64,000 nucleotides of DNA from Bombus terrestris. Its lineage: Eukaryota > Arthropoda > Insecta > Hymenoptera > Apidae. The notes beneath the pieces are model-generated. The model was not told the DNA's origin. It did not search any database and was given only the letters and a program-made list of their open reading frames with translations. The position numbers and the translations under genes are program-made. Location: NCBI RefSeq assembly GCF_910591885.1, contig NC_063271.1:9107001-9171000 (forward strand). The letters are read 5' to 3'. This document shows positions 46,314 through 58,648 of the stretch, one piece after another (position 1 is the first letter of the stretch; every line of letters begins with the position of its first letter).

Positions 46314-47399
46314 TATTAATAAAGTGATGTTCGACCGAGCTTTCGCTATGACGAGCTTAAATTACGTGAACTCGTCGAGTAGTATAATTTCATCCTTCAG
46401 CTTACTACCCTGGTACATACATCAAAGTTAACACTATAAACATCTCACTTGATTCACGCGATCTATTTGAAATTATATTTCCACATGTCACTTGTGTTAC
46501 ATTTTTCGTAAATCGTTTCCATTGTAAAGGATGTACGAAGAGTAACGTCGTTTCTTGATTAGATCAGAATTATGAATTCGAGATAATAATAATATATAAA
46601 TAGAGACAACTGCGTGGCAAACAAGAATTAACAATTCAGATGTCACCGGATGATCACTGGACGACGTTCTGTTACGAAGGTAGATCCGCGACAAGCGACA
46701 AGTGCGATTCTGTGTGATGGAGTTTATTCAAATTTCGAGTTTAAGATGATTCACACTACAAATAACGATGTACAATGATCTTCATTTTTAGTATGATATT
46801 TGTTGAATGTAAGATAAAACAAAACACATTTTGGAATATTCTTTATGTAAAAATATGATTTATTAATACTCTGCTGATTTAGTCAATATTTTTTCTAGGC
46901 CATAAGTGCCTCCTAAGTCTCCTTTTAACAAATTTATTACTGTCAAAGAATATAAATCTAAAAAATAACAAATGAAATATGCCAATTAATTATCGATAAA
47001 GTAATAATTAAATTATTAAATTTATAAATATGAGGTATAATGGATGAGAAAAGAGAATCATCTTATTTTATGTGAACGTCGCAATTACATATGAATCGCC
47101 TTAATGTGTCTCTCGCTTAAGGGAATGTTTGTGGTATTGCCGCGTATGACAACATTGTCTAAGTAATTCCTTTAATGTTTAATATATTCAGTAATAATAG
47201 CTTTTATTGCTGAAATCGTTACAGAACTGTGCATATATTTTCACGATAAAAATAAGTAATATCAATTAACTATAAAAAGAAAAAGATCTTAAGGTACGTG
47301 AAATAACCTCTCTAATTTATGCAGCTTTAGTATTTTGAAACGCAAGTCTAGTATGAATTCATCATTTTAGGTTACATTTCAACAAATCATCATAATAGG
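46314..47399. promoter_or_regulatory. Divergent promoter region, gamma-synergin and mago
   Basis: About 1.1 kb between two divergent start codons. A possible 5' UTR acceptor for mago (ATCATTTTAG, ending about 47370) precedes its ATG. No TATA/initiator pair or other gene was recognised; small ORFs here look random. Confidence 0.45.
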
Positions 47400-47840
47400 A
47401 TGTCGACGGATTTTTATATACGATATTATGTAGGTCATAAAGGAAAATTCGGTCATGAATTTCTCGAGTTTGAATTTAGACCTGATGGTAAACTACGATA
47501 TGCGAATAATTCAAATTACAAGAATGATACAATGATTCGAAAAGAAGCGTATGTACATCAGTGCGTGATGGAAGAACTAAAGAGGATTATTCAAGACTCT
47601 GAAATTATGCAGGAAGACGATTCTTTGTGGCCACAACCAGATCGCGTTGGACGGCAAGAATTAGAGATTGTAATTGGCGATGAACATATTTCGTTTACGA
47701 CTTCAAAAACTGGTTCTTTATTAGACGTAAATCAATCACGGGATCCAGAAGGACTAAGATGCTTCTATTATCTTGTACAAGATTTGAAATGCTTAGTGTT
47801 TTCTCTCATTGGACTACATTTTAAAATAAAACCTATATAA
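47400..47840 (+). CDS. mago: Mago nashi (exon junction complex core)
   Basis: Forms the heterodimer with Y14/Tsunagi that locks eIF4A3 on spliced mRNA; it acts in mRNA localisation, nonsense-mediated decay and splicing. The ORF is a single uninterrupted coding exon of 146 residues, the normal length of this very conserved protein. It starts MSTDFYIRYYVGHKGKFGHE, has RPDGKLRYANNSNYKNDTMI and SFTTSKTGSLLDVNQSRDPE, and ends FSLIGLHFKIKPI. No residue loss or frame break is visible. The ATG at 47400 gives the canonical N terminus. Confidence 0.98.
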   Translation: MSTDFYIRYYVGHKGKFGHEFLEFEFRPDGKLRYANNSNYKNDTMIRKEAYVHQCVMEELKRIIQDSEIMQEDDSLWPQPDRVGRQELEIVIGDEHISFTTSKTGSLLDVNQSRDPEGLRCFYYLVQDLKCLVFSLIGLHFKIKPI

Positions 47841-48628
47841 ATATATATAATTATTATACGATGTATTACAAGTTTAAGGAACTTTAATAACTTCATTGTG
47901 TAAAGAAATATATGATAATTTTTAATTAATTTTATGTATTTTATTTAATTGATTGTGATATTAACTCTTATCAGATAAAAGTCGCAGATATTTATATATT
48001 AAGATACATTAAATAATTTGAGTCATAACTTAGCTGATTATTCATGTTTCTAAATCATTAATCATACTCATTATTTGTACTTGAATGCCTGGATGAAAAA
48101 CTAGTATATAATGTACATTGTATTATAGTAAAAAAAAGTATTAATAAAGGATAAGAAGTGATTATAAATAATGCAGACATCTTGTTATATGTGATAGTAG
48201 AAAGTAAGCACTTTGATCAATGGTGGTCGACTATTATAATTAATCAAAAGAAATCTCATGTAAGTATGTGACTTTTAGGTTATAATTTCCTAACCTAAAT
48301 ATTAAGAATTTGAAGAAATTTTAAAATACATATATTTTTTAATTAATACAATATTTATCTAAATTGTATTCCGAACAGTAGTTTGTTTTTATTACTCCTA
48401 TTTTTAAAAACTTTTTTTTGTTACAAGATGCGTATTTTTTAACGTAAAGCATTAATATCTTACATTTTTTAATTTTATTTAGTACGATTAAACATTTTCA
48501 CATTACATGAAATAAATATATTTATAAACACATGTAAAAGTTTAGTGCAATCATTTTAAGATGAAAATTATGTTACAAATATCATCTATTGTAATAGTGA
48601 TTTATTGTATATGTATTGCAGAAGTAAA
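47841..48628. other. Gap between mago and the zinc-finger-like gene
   Basis: AT-rich sequence with the mago 3' UTR and presumably the leader of the next gene. TTGCAG just before 48621 could be a 5' UTR acceptor. Nothing else was recognised. Confidence 0.45.
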
Positions 48629-48922
48629 ATGTCTTCACAAGATACTCAAGCAACCAACTCAAATCATAAGTATTCAGATCGAGTTGTTACAGATTCAGTA
48701 CACTCACGGTTTCGATCCTCAAACGTATATTGTGATATTTGCAACATGAGTATTATTGGAAATCACTCTGCTATAGAAAAGCATTTTAATAATTCTCATC
48801 CTTCTAAGGAATTTTGTTGTTACTGTAAAGGCAAAGTGTTCACTTATGTACAAATGCCTATCGATGATTGTACCCAAAAACCAAAGCAAATTGTTTACCA
48901 TAAATGTAGTAATAACTCCTGA
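48629..48922 (+). CDS. Small zinc-finger-like protein, unknown function
   Basis: A 97-residue ORF from ATG at 48629 (MSSQDTQATNSNHK) to TGA; the frame also extends nine codons upstream but across a likely splice acceptor. It has a hydrophilic N terminus, then a CDIC pair followed by HFNNSH in C2H2-like spacing, then a second cysteine group (CCYCKGKV) and a terminal HKC. This pattern fits one or two small zinc-binding modules. I do not recognise the family. Compact Cys/His arrangement, near-ideal start and lack of overlap with another gene support a real gene; its role is unknown. Confidence 0.6.
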   Translation: MSSQDTQATNSNHKYSDRVVTDSVHSRFRSSNVYCDICNMSIIGNHSAIEKHFNNSHPSKEFCCYCKGKVFTYVQMPIDDCTQKPKQIVYHKCSNNS

Positions 48923-50368
48923 GTATAATTACTAATTAGAAGTGTTTAGGGAAAGAATATAAAGGAATCACTAAAAAAAAATATTTATATATTTAAATAA
49001 GATATATTATAGAATTACATCATATTAATTGGTCTGATATATAACAGAAGAAACAGTATAAATATACAAGCGTGAGAAAATATTTGAAATTACAAAATTT
49101 CATAATGACAAGTACAAAAATATATGATATAATTATCGATCAAATAACATGACAAATAAATAACATTTATGTACCAGTAAGAATTATAAAATTGTAGCTT
49201 ACAAATATTGTTAGAATTTATTCCAAATATAAAAGTACATATATTTATGCATAATATAAATTTGCTCTCTATACAAGTTGTGATTAAAAACTGTTTGCAG
49301 TATTTTTGAAACCATAATTAAGACAGTTATATGATACTAGTAATACTAATAGAGAAGAACATATAGTTTAAGTAATTATATAACAAATAAATATAATGAA
49401 GTGTAATCAGTTCTGTTAAACTGGTTATCACTCATTCGTGATCAAATAACGAATATGATTCCTTTTACATTTTATAATTGTCTAGCATTGCAGATCATAC
49501 TGAACGTTATATTCCATTAATGTACTTGTAATGCATATATGTATAGAGTATATTATTTATGTACCCTCATGCATGTAAATATATTCTTTTTTAATTTTTT
49601 ATCGACTTCTTGATGGATATAAATACGCGAACGAATTAAAGGAGTATTTTATATAGAAGTATGTATGTTATTTATTAGTTTCTTGATCTTTATACTCAAA
49701 AATATGTTGCAATAAAGCTTATATAAATAATTAAACTTTGTGTGTGCGATATTATTAATAATATTTGCGTCCCTATTACTAATGACTATGAATTGCAATT
49801 TTTTTGCTTTAGTACATACAAAATACTATAATAATACAATTATATAATAAATGCGACTTAATGTAGCTGTAATAATCAAACATGATTTGTGTATCAGTTA
49901 TCAATATATAAAAATCTATGATAATGATTTTATAAAATACTTTTTTAGACTAGATTATCGAACTTTGTGAACTTTCTATTTTGAATATAATCGAAATATC
50001 GAATATATTTGAATGTGGCAGAAAATATTTTTAGTATGTTTTTTTTCGAAAAGTGTCTTTGTCCACACATTTTATAGTTATTTTTCTCATTGTATTTTAC
50101 TAATATGTCACTATTCATTTTCTTGAAACTTATTTTTATCTGCCTTATGCATGTATAATTTTTTTAAACAAGCTGTTCTTACTTCCTTTTGTTAGTATAC
50201 AATAAGCAATAGAAATATTTTTTTTTCATAACCTGTAAGTAATATATGTCTATCAAATAAAAATTCAACACATTCTTCATTTATAACAGCGTGTACATGT
50301 ACTTCTCAGAAGTACATCAATAAATATCTTATATATTAGTATCATTCTCATTTACAGCATTTAGCGTC
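48923..50368. other. Convergent gap, zinc-finger-like gene to GDPD
   Basis: About 1.4 kb of strongly AT-rich sequence between two facing stop codons. It should contain both 3' UTRs. No coding exon, RNA gene or mobile element was recognised. Confidence 0.5.
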
Positions 50369-52365
50369 TTATTCGATAGAACAATTACTTAAAAATAATT
50401 TTAATTTTGTAGGATAATCTGTCATTACACCAGTAGCTCCAAGATCAAAAGCTTTCTTAAATTCTTCTTCTTCATTTAAGACCCAAAAATAGATCTATAA
50501 AAACGTATTTAAATATTTTTACATGCTATAAACAAAATTTTTTTCAACATATACTTATTACTAAAAGTACTGTTTTTAATCTGAATTATGTTTCCAAATT
50601 TAAACTAAATAGTTGTTAACTTACATGTATTCCACGAGTTCTTAAATGATTAAATAAGCACTTCCTCATTAGTAATACATTAATAGTCCTTATAATTATT
50701 TTTTCCAAGGGTAAGAATTTTATACTCGGACTTCCTTTGCATCTATAATAATGTAATATTGAGAAACTAGATTAAATTCAATACTAAATAAAATGTTTAG
50801 AATACCTTAAATAAATGGAAGGTAGAAATATCTCTAAATGTGTTTCCTTTAGAGGTATAAATGGTAATAAACCAGTGTATAAGAAAACTATCAACAGAGT
50901 TACACGTCTCATGGAAAATAACAAATTTATATTAGGATTCTATAGAAAAAATAATTGAAATTAATATCATTATGTTAGTATATATAAATTGTACTATAAA
51001 ACCTAGGTACCGTCTTATAACATTTCTGTGTTATGTCATCATTAAAGTTTCCCCATACAGTATATTCCTCCCGATTATATTCCTTTATTAAATTAGATAC
51101 TTTGGTTATAAGTTCGTCACTGTTAACTTTAATATCAATATTAATTGGTATATTAGGGAATGCTTCAAATACTTCTTTCAATAAAGCAAATCTTCTATCT
51201 TCCTCCTTCTCTGTGCCAATATATTCTACATCTGTTAAACTACAGTTTCTAAATCATTTTATTCAAAAATATAATTTTTTAAAAAACTGTTTAAGCATAC
51301 CTGGATCAAAATCTATTGGAAGACGTGGTTTCAATAGAGGTAGATCTTTGTAATTTACTTCTGAAATACTTTTATTTGTACCTGTACTACGTAAAAGATT
51401 ATGGTCATGACATACAACTACTTCTCCATCTTTTGTCAAATGACAATCCAATTCTAACATTTGTGTACCAATTGCTACAGCTCTGAAATAAAATTACATT
51501 TTCACAAAGTGTTATATGCAGTAACTCATGGAATTATTTGAATACTTATCATAGAAAAGTTTTATATGTATATTATATGTGTTATATGAAACATATTGAA
51601 ATTTCATTAGTAACATTCATACCAAGACATAGCTATGATAATTATATTGACAAAATTTGAAACCAATTTAAAAATGTAAATAAAAATGACATTTCAAATG
51701 TCTTGTATAATATACAAAACATAATACATTCATAAAAAGTTTTCATAAGTGTACAAATATTTTTGTGAATTTTTGTATAACCAAAAAAAAAAAAAAAATA
51801 ATTTAGAGAATTATTTTTAGATAAATATCTGTTAATTTAATAATTATTCTTTGTGCTGCACACTTAAGATGATGAGTAGACTTGTAGACTGTGGATTTTT
51901 ATACAATTTCATATTTTTATGAAAAGAATTAAAGAATTGGAACCTAGATAATAATTTGTTTCGCCCACTAAAAATTATGATGAGCACTTTATTTTGAATA
52001 TTTTATATATTTTTGTATATGACATGTACTGGATTTTTAATGCACATTAAAATTTATCATAAATACATAAAAAACCACAGTCTGGTAGTGAGTAAGAATT
52101 TTAACTAACCGTTTAAAAGCATGCATTGTGTTTTCATAGCCTTCACCTGCCCCTATAAAATTATTTTTTTATTAGTATATATATCCTTCCTATGTATGTA
52201 ATGATCTTAAATATCTAATCACCAAAAATTTCAAAACACACCCCCTCTGTGGCTGATATGCTGGCACATAAATTTCACTTGTTTCTTTTTATGTAATAAC
52301 GTTGGATATTTAAAAAGTATCATTGACGTTAACATGTAACCTCCTACCAATGTATACAGCAACAT
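50369..52365 (-). CDS. GDPD1: GDPD1-like glycerophosphodiester phosphodiesterase
   Basis: Membrane enzyme of the GDE4/GDE7 group, which acts as a lysophospholipase D on lysophospholipids. Exons on the minus strand: 52365-52242, 52152-52110, 51482-51301, 51231-51011, 50939-50806, 50742-50625, 50494-50369 (TAA); phases agree and the 315 residues match the family length. An N-terminal hydrophobic segment (MLLYTLVGGYMLTSMILF) is a membrane anchor. Catalytic motifs of the GDPD TIM barrel follow: HISHRGGAGEGYENT with the active-site His-Arg, ELDCHLTKDGEVVVCHDHNL with the metal-binding Glu/Asp and second His, NIDIKV, and the C-terminal WVLNEEEEFKKAFDLGATGV. The acceptor for 51231 was picked among three nearby AGs because the other two give stops. 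It is divergent from SMARCAD1. Confidence 0.95.
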
Positions 52366-53459
52366 TTTATATTTGTCTATTATTTTTTATTCGTGTAACA
52401 TATCGGAGCATGTCGCTATTGTTTAAACGAATTGTGATTAACATGTAAATGAACGTTTCAAGTGACAAGTTACTAATAGAAGTCAAATAAGAATTCCACA
52501 ATCAATTCTACTACATCATAGTCTTTACTGCATACTTGACAGTTGTAAACGTTGTAATTATAAAATCCTTTGGGTGAAATTATATGAAAACTTTCCACGT
52601 TAGTTATACCTTCCTTTTTTTTTTAGTTATATATACAAATAATATTATCAAATTCTTGTTTCATTCTATTTTTTCATTTAATGAATATAAAACTAAAAAT
52701 TAAGTGTAGGTTTATTTTTTGTTGAATAAATTCTTGTAAATAGAGGAATCTCGTGAAATAGAGAACTTTTGGTACAATTATAAAATTAATTTTAATATTT
52801 ATATATTATATTTTCCCAAAAGAAATTGTGTTAATATTTAATAAAAATATATTGCGTAATTGACCATCGTTTTGAGTAATTTTTTATTAAAATTTCCACA
52901 TACATAAAATGATGTAATATGAAATATCTTTTTTCCCTTATTTCATTATCCAAAGAGTATAGAGAAATTGAACCCAGATGTAATTTTCGTTGAACAAGTT
53001 CTTACCGCCGTGACATAGAATTTTCAGAGTAATTATAAATCTTATTTTAATTTCAACTGTTGCGTATTTTCTAAAAGGATATTGTGTTATTTCGTACAAA
53101 AATATCACGCGATCGATCATCATTACATTAACTTTTAATCAAAATTAATTTCATTTATACAGTACTCTGATTTATGAATTACACTTTTTATAAGTTTTAG
53201 TAAGCATAATTATTCTCTTTTTGTATTCTTTTCGTTTTGATTTCTGAAAGATAAGAAATAATAAAAGGGTATGAAGGAAATTATATAGTCATTAAGAAAT
53301 TCAGAAGCGAAATAAGAGGAATTACAGGTAAATAGGTAATTATATTAACCTGTTGGGCATCTATCTCTCGGAGCTTTTACGAATGCACCTGTCAAACAAG
53401 TTTAAAAGCTGCCTTTACAAAAATGTGTTTTCGCCAGCGTCTCTCATTCGTTTAACGAG
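52366..53459. promoter_or_regulatory. Divergent promoter region, GDPD1-like and SMARCAD1
   Basis: About 1.1 kb between two divergent start codons, very AT-rich. Two blocks in the middle (near 52730-52930 and 52960-53130) share similar phrases (TTGAATAAATTCTTG, TTGAACAAGTTCTTA; AAATTTCCAC-like tails), suggesting an old local duplication. No TATA/initiator pair was identified. Confidence 0.4.
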
Positions 53460-56400
53460 ATGTCGGATTCGAATTCACCAAAAACAGATGCGAGTAGTCC
53501 AAGCCTTTCGGGAAATTTACGACAATTTCGATTCCAGAAGAAACAACTGAAACCGTTGAATATGTGTAAGAGTCTATTTATTCACGAATTTCAATTTTTA
53601 GGTCAATACAGTCGGTGTCCATCTTTTGTTGTTATGTTATTCAAGAATAATTTCCTATATATGATTACTATATGTTTTTAATCATTATTTTTAATTAATT
53701 ATAATTTTATTTGAATGTAAAAATCAAGAAATTAGAAAAATACACTTTACATATATTAGTTGATGATGACAATATTATTAATATTTGTATTCCAATGTAT
53801 GAGTAAATAATCACAGTGTTTTTATTTAGCGGATGATGACAGTAATTTGATGGGATCTAAGATACAATTTCGGCGTAAGGCAGTCAATGTAATTGAAGAC
53901 AGTGACAGCGATGCAGGGGGTCCTGTTAAAAAAACGAGCTCTTTAGATCATACAGATAAGGTATATATGTATATATATATATATCATATGATAGCTTTAT
54001 ATTACCAATGTTTTATAATAAAGTATTTGCTCAATTATAAAATGTTGACGATAATGAAATTAATTTTGTTCTAAGTATATGGGTATTTTTTTATTCTAGT
54101 AGCAAATCATCTTATGCTGAATGAGAATTTAATTTTCCATTATTATGTAGGACATGTCCAATAATATAAATTGGAATAGTGACGAAGGTGATGAAGATAC
54201 TAGAAATATTAGGAAGAGGACTACTAAAGAACCTTCTAGAACCAATAAGAAAAAAAAACGAAAATTGAATAATGAAGAAGATGTAGATATCGATTCAGAT
54301 GAAGCAACCTTTAAAGATAAAGTGTTTGATAGGTATACATCTAGAGATTTGGTGTGTTCCATTAATTTTAGCATTTCTTTTCAAATGTTTATAGTGATGA
54401 AGATTCAGATATGGAAATATCTAATGAGCTTACAGCTGATAAGAAAGCAGTCTTAGAATTTATGCAAAATGCTCTTATATCAGAATTACTGTTAATGTCT
54501 CAATGTTCTCAAAAGAAAGCAAATGCTATCAAAGAAGCAAGGCCATTTGAAGATTGGAGAGACTTAGTTCAAAAGTTCCAGAACAATAAATATCTAGATA
54601 CAGAGCTTTTGAATTCAGCTCAGGTAACCAGCTCAAAAAAATCGTAAAATTTTTAGTTTTCATTTGCAATGTTATTAAGATAAATTATATATTATAATAA
54701 AACAGGAATTGCTAGCTACCAGACATGCAGTAGAAGCTCTCATGAAGAAATGTCTCCGTTTGTCTACAAATATTGAAAGAGCTGTGGCTGCAAGAGCATC
54801 GGCTATCACAAGTCAACCTAAGAGATTATCCTCAAATTTAAAATTAGCTCCATATCAGATGGTTGGATTAAATTGGCTTGCTGTGATGCACGCTCAAAAT
54901 GTTAATGGTATACTTGCGGATGAAATGGGTTTAGGAAAAACAGTGCAAGTAATAGCTTTTCTTACATATTTGAAAGAGGCTGGCCTCAGAGATGAGAAAG
55001 ATGGACCACATTTAATCGTTGTTCCTAGTTCGACGATGGGTAGATAGACATTATAGGTTGCTTTAGGCTATATTATTTTATTTATAATCCGTTTTTATTT
55101 TATCCTTGTAGAAAATTGGAACAATGAATTGGAAAGATGGTCGCCCGGTTTGAAAGTTGTACAATATTATGGTTCTCAGGAAGAACGAAAAGAGATGAGA
55201 TTAGGTTGGCGAAACGGTGATTTGGATGATGTTGATGTATTATTAACTACATATAATTTAATTAGCAGTACACCGGAAGAACGAAGATTGTTTCGTGTTA
55301 TGCCTATTCATTATGTTGTTTTCGATGAAGCTCATATGTTGAAGAATATGGGTACTATCAGATACGAAAACCTAGTTAGAATTAATGTATGTGTTCTCTT
55401 ATCGCATTTTTACATAACTCTTTTTTACATTTTTTTACATGTACACTTTTTTACATAAACCAAATTATCGATTATTTTGTAGGCTAAACATCGAATTTTG
55501 TTAACGGGTACCCCTTTGCAAAACAATTTACTGGAATTGATGTCGCTTTTAATATTTGTGATGCCTTCATTGTTTGCTAGCAAACAAGCTGATCTGAAGA
55601 GTTTATTTTCAAAGAATCCCGTAAGTTCAATATGGTAATAGTAATAGCTAATGATAATAATAATCTTAAAGAAAGTTAAATACTATGTAACAATGAGTAT
55701 TACATTATAGAAAGCTCCATCAGTTAAGAAAAATAATGAACAGCCATTGTTTGAACAAGAACAAGTAAAAAATGCGAAGCAAATCATGAGACCGTTTGTG
55801 CTTCGCCGATTGAAAGCCGAAGTCCTTCGAGATTTGCCAGAAAAAACCGAGCGCGTGATTAAGTGTCCAATGATAGAGAAGCAGCGAAAGATGTATACTA
55901 ATTTAGTTGCCGAATTTTCAGCTGAGGCTGATCAAAGTACTGAGGTTAATGGTATTGGAATGATGATGCAGCTGAGAAAATTAGCTAATCATCCTCTTTT
56001 AGTACGAGACTATTACAACGAGTCCAAATTAAAAGTATTTTTGCAGTTACCTTTCTTACATTTATTACGAATGAATTTATAACATGTAATTTTAACGATT
56101 CACAATTTTGTGTTAGGTAATATCAAGTAGATTAGCAAAGGAACATTCATATAAGCAGAAAAACCCAGATTACGTATTCGAGGATTTACAGTGGATGTCA
56201 GATTATCAAATAAATCAATTAACAAGAACGTACAAAAGCTTAGCTGGGTTGGGCTTACCTCAAGAATTAATTTCAGAAGCTGGAAAGTTAAAGATATTGG
56301 ACGAGTTACTACCAAAGCTGAAGGAAGAAGGGCACCGAGTATTAATTTTCAGTCAGTTCACCATGATATTAGATATTTTAGAAGAATATTTAACTATTAG

Positions 56401-57112
56401 AGGACGAACGTACTTAAGGTTTGTGTTACGTACTTTTTATCTTTCATATTTTTCATTATTATTACTAATCTTTTACGTAAATATGGAAACAGATTGGATG
56501 GAAGTACACCAGTAACAGATAGACAGTATTTAATAAATCAGTATATGGAGGATGAAAGTATATTCATATTTTTACTATCTACGAAAGCTGGAGGTTTGGG
56601 GATCAATTTAACTGCTGCCGATACTGTTATAATTCACGATATTGATTTTAATCCTTATAATGATAAGCAAGCGGAGGATCGCTGTCATAGAGTAGGTCAG
56701 AAAAGGTATGCTTTTTATCACTAATTTATGTCCTTTGAAAAAATATAAATAAATGTAAGCTCTATAAATATATCTGACACTATTTTTAGACCAGTTAGCA
56801 TAATTAGATTATTAAGCGAAGCTACTATAGAAGAAGGCATATACGAAATAGCTCAAGACAAATTACATCTTGAACAACAGATTACTGGTGAAGAAGGTAA
56901 GTGCTATGAATTTTGCCCACTTTATAATCCGATATTACGCATGGAATTTTTTCACAGAGAATGAAAGCACGGACAAAAAGAGTGTATTAAAGTTACTTAA
57001 GATGACGTTAGGGCTGGATCACAATAAATCGTTATCGCTGTCTCCAATGAAGAACGGGAGAACAAGTAATGGGCTATTGGACAATGAAGAAAATTGTCAT
57101 ATAGAATTTTAA
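53460..57112 (+). CDS. SMARCAD1: SMARCAD1/Etl1 SNF2-family chromatin remodeller
   Basis: Nuclear ATP-dependent remodeller acting in heterochromatin maintenance after replication and in DNA-end resection. Exons: 53460-53565, 53830-53960, 54151-54332, 54395-54623, 54706-55039, 55112-55386, 55483-55620, 55711-56034, 56117-56418, 56493-56705, 56790-56896, 56958-57112 (TAA); all phases agree, 831 residues. The N terminus is acidic and serine-rich with a basic KKKKRK cluster. Helicase motifs run in order: ADEMGLGKT (Walker A), VVFDEAHMLKN (DEAH), LLTGTPLQNN, then in the C-terminal lobe LIFSQFTMILDILEEY, STKAGGLGINL and EDRCHRVGQKR. All catalytic residues are intact. No clear CUE domain was assigned; the segment around LMSQCSQKKANAIKEARPF occupies the usual conserved linker. 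Confidence 0.96.
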
Positions 57113-58648
57113 AGATAATCTTTTGTTTGAACCTATTTTGTATTAGCAGAAAATTTAACATCATTTTTATATACATAATATGTCTTTGTGATTGCACAGA
57201 GAATAGAAAGAAAAAAAAAAACAGATAAAAAAAGGAAATTAAAAGTCAGCCTTGCAGTTATATATCGTACGTATTTTTTAAATTTAATTATTGCACATTT
57301 GAATATGCATATATGATTTTGAGTGACGTTATTTGTAAATTATGAACCTTATTTGTACATCGCATATGCGCTGTGTTATTCTTCTATTTATATGAGCATA
57401 TATGTATTTAGATTCATTCGTGACTTTTACATATTTTGTCTGATACGTTTTGATATTTAATGGTATATTTTGTGCGTAAACTTTAAGAGAATCGTTAAGA
57501 CTGCACAATATTTACTAATAACACAAGTTGATGGTGAATAGCCGAAGAAAATGAATAAAAGAGAAGTTGATGTAAGAAAAAGGGGATATAATGTAAACAG
57601 TGTCAGACTAATTGATATTATTGTACACACATTCCTGAATGAAGAACTTAATCTTTGTACAAAATCATTAAAGATATTATACACCTTTTCTTCGACTTCA
57701 TTTATTATCTTGTAATACACGCGTTAATACTTAAGCGAATTTAACGAAAATCTAGAACTTAGTAAAGTTAAAAATACAATAAATAAAATTAAAATTACAA
57801 ATTAAGAATTTATGATCAGAGTTAAAGATAATAAAAGCAAATATTTCAAAATATGGATTTTCAAGATGCTTTGTAGTTATTATAACTATTAAATTACGCG
57901 ACTAACTAATTGGAGAATTATCCTTAAACTTAAAGTAATAGATACAATTCATTCATTTACCTTTATTTATCTTTTTTATCTTTTTTAGTTATATATACGA
58001 AAATGAAATAATTTACAATTTTTAAGAAATAATGAGTTATTATAGTCTATATTATAATGTATAAATGATACTTTAATCTTTCTAATCTTGACGCACATTG
58101 ATCTTTCAAATTACGAAGCTATCGAGTCTTTTTACTTGAAGATCGATTGTAACATCCATCATAAATTTTAATACCACTACTAATATAGAGTATTATAGTG
58201 TCAAAAATGAATTTTATTTTTGTGTATTATTAAATACACAAAAACTCAATTCCAAAAATGTATTGACAATCCTTAGAATATATTCATATTTAATAAATCG
58301 ATCTTCTTCGAATAGTCTTATAGAACGTAACTGTCCAAATTTTATAGAAGAAGAACAATTCTTAGGATGTTATAGATATGCAAATACATTCAGATACATA
58401 GAGATACAAATTATTTATTATTTTTTATACAAGATGTCAAATCGTTGGACAATTTACACATCTGCACAATAATCATATTATCAGGATACAATACAAACAT
58501 CTTCAACAAGTCAATAGGTGTCGCAGTAAATCTTACGTTTATCTTATACCTTCCTATGTCGATAATCTATGACGTACATTGAAAATCGTATAAAATCGTA
58601 TCCACGATCAGAATCTACAGTTACACGGGGTATTCGAAAATAATCTAT
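57113..58648. other. Intergenic, downstream of SMARCAD1
   Basis: The beginning is SMARCAD1 3' UTR; the rest is AT-rich. No coding exon or RNA gene was recognised. A frame without ATG opens near 58587 and runs into the left arm of the inverted repeat (stop near 58848). Confidence 0.5.
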
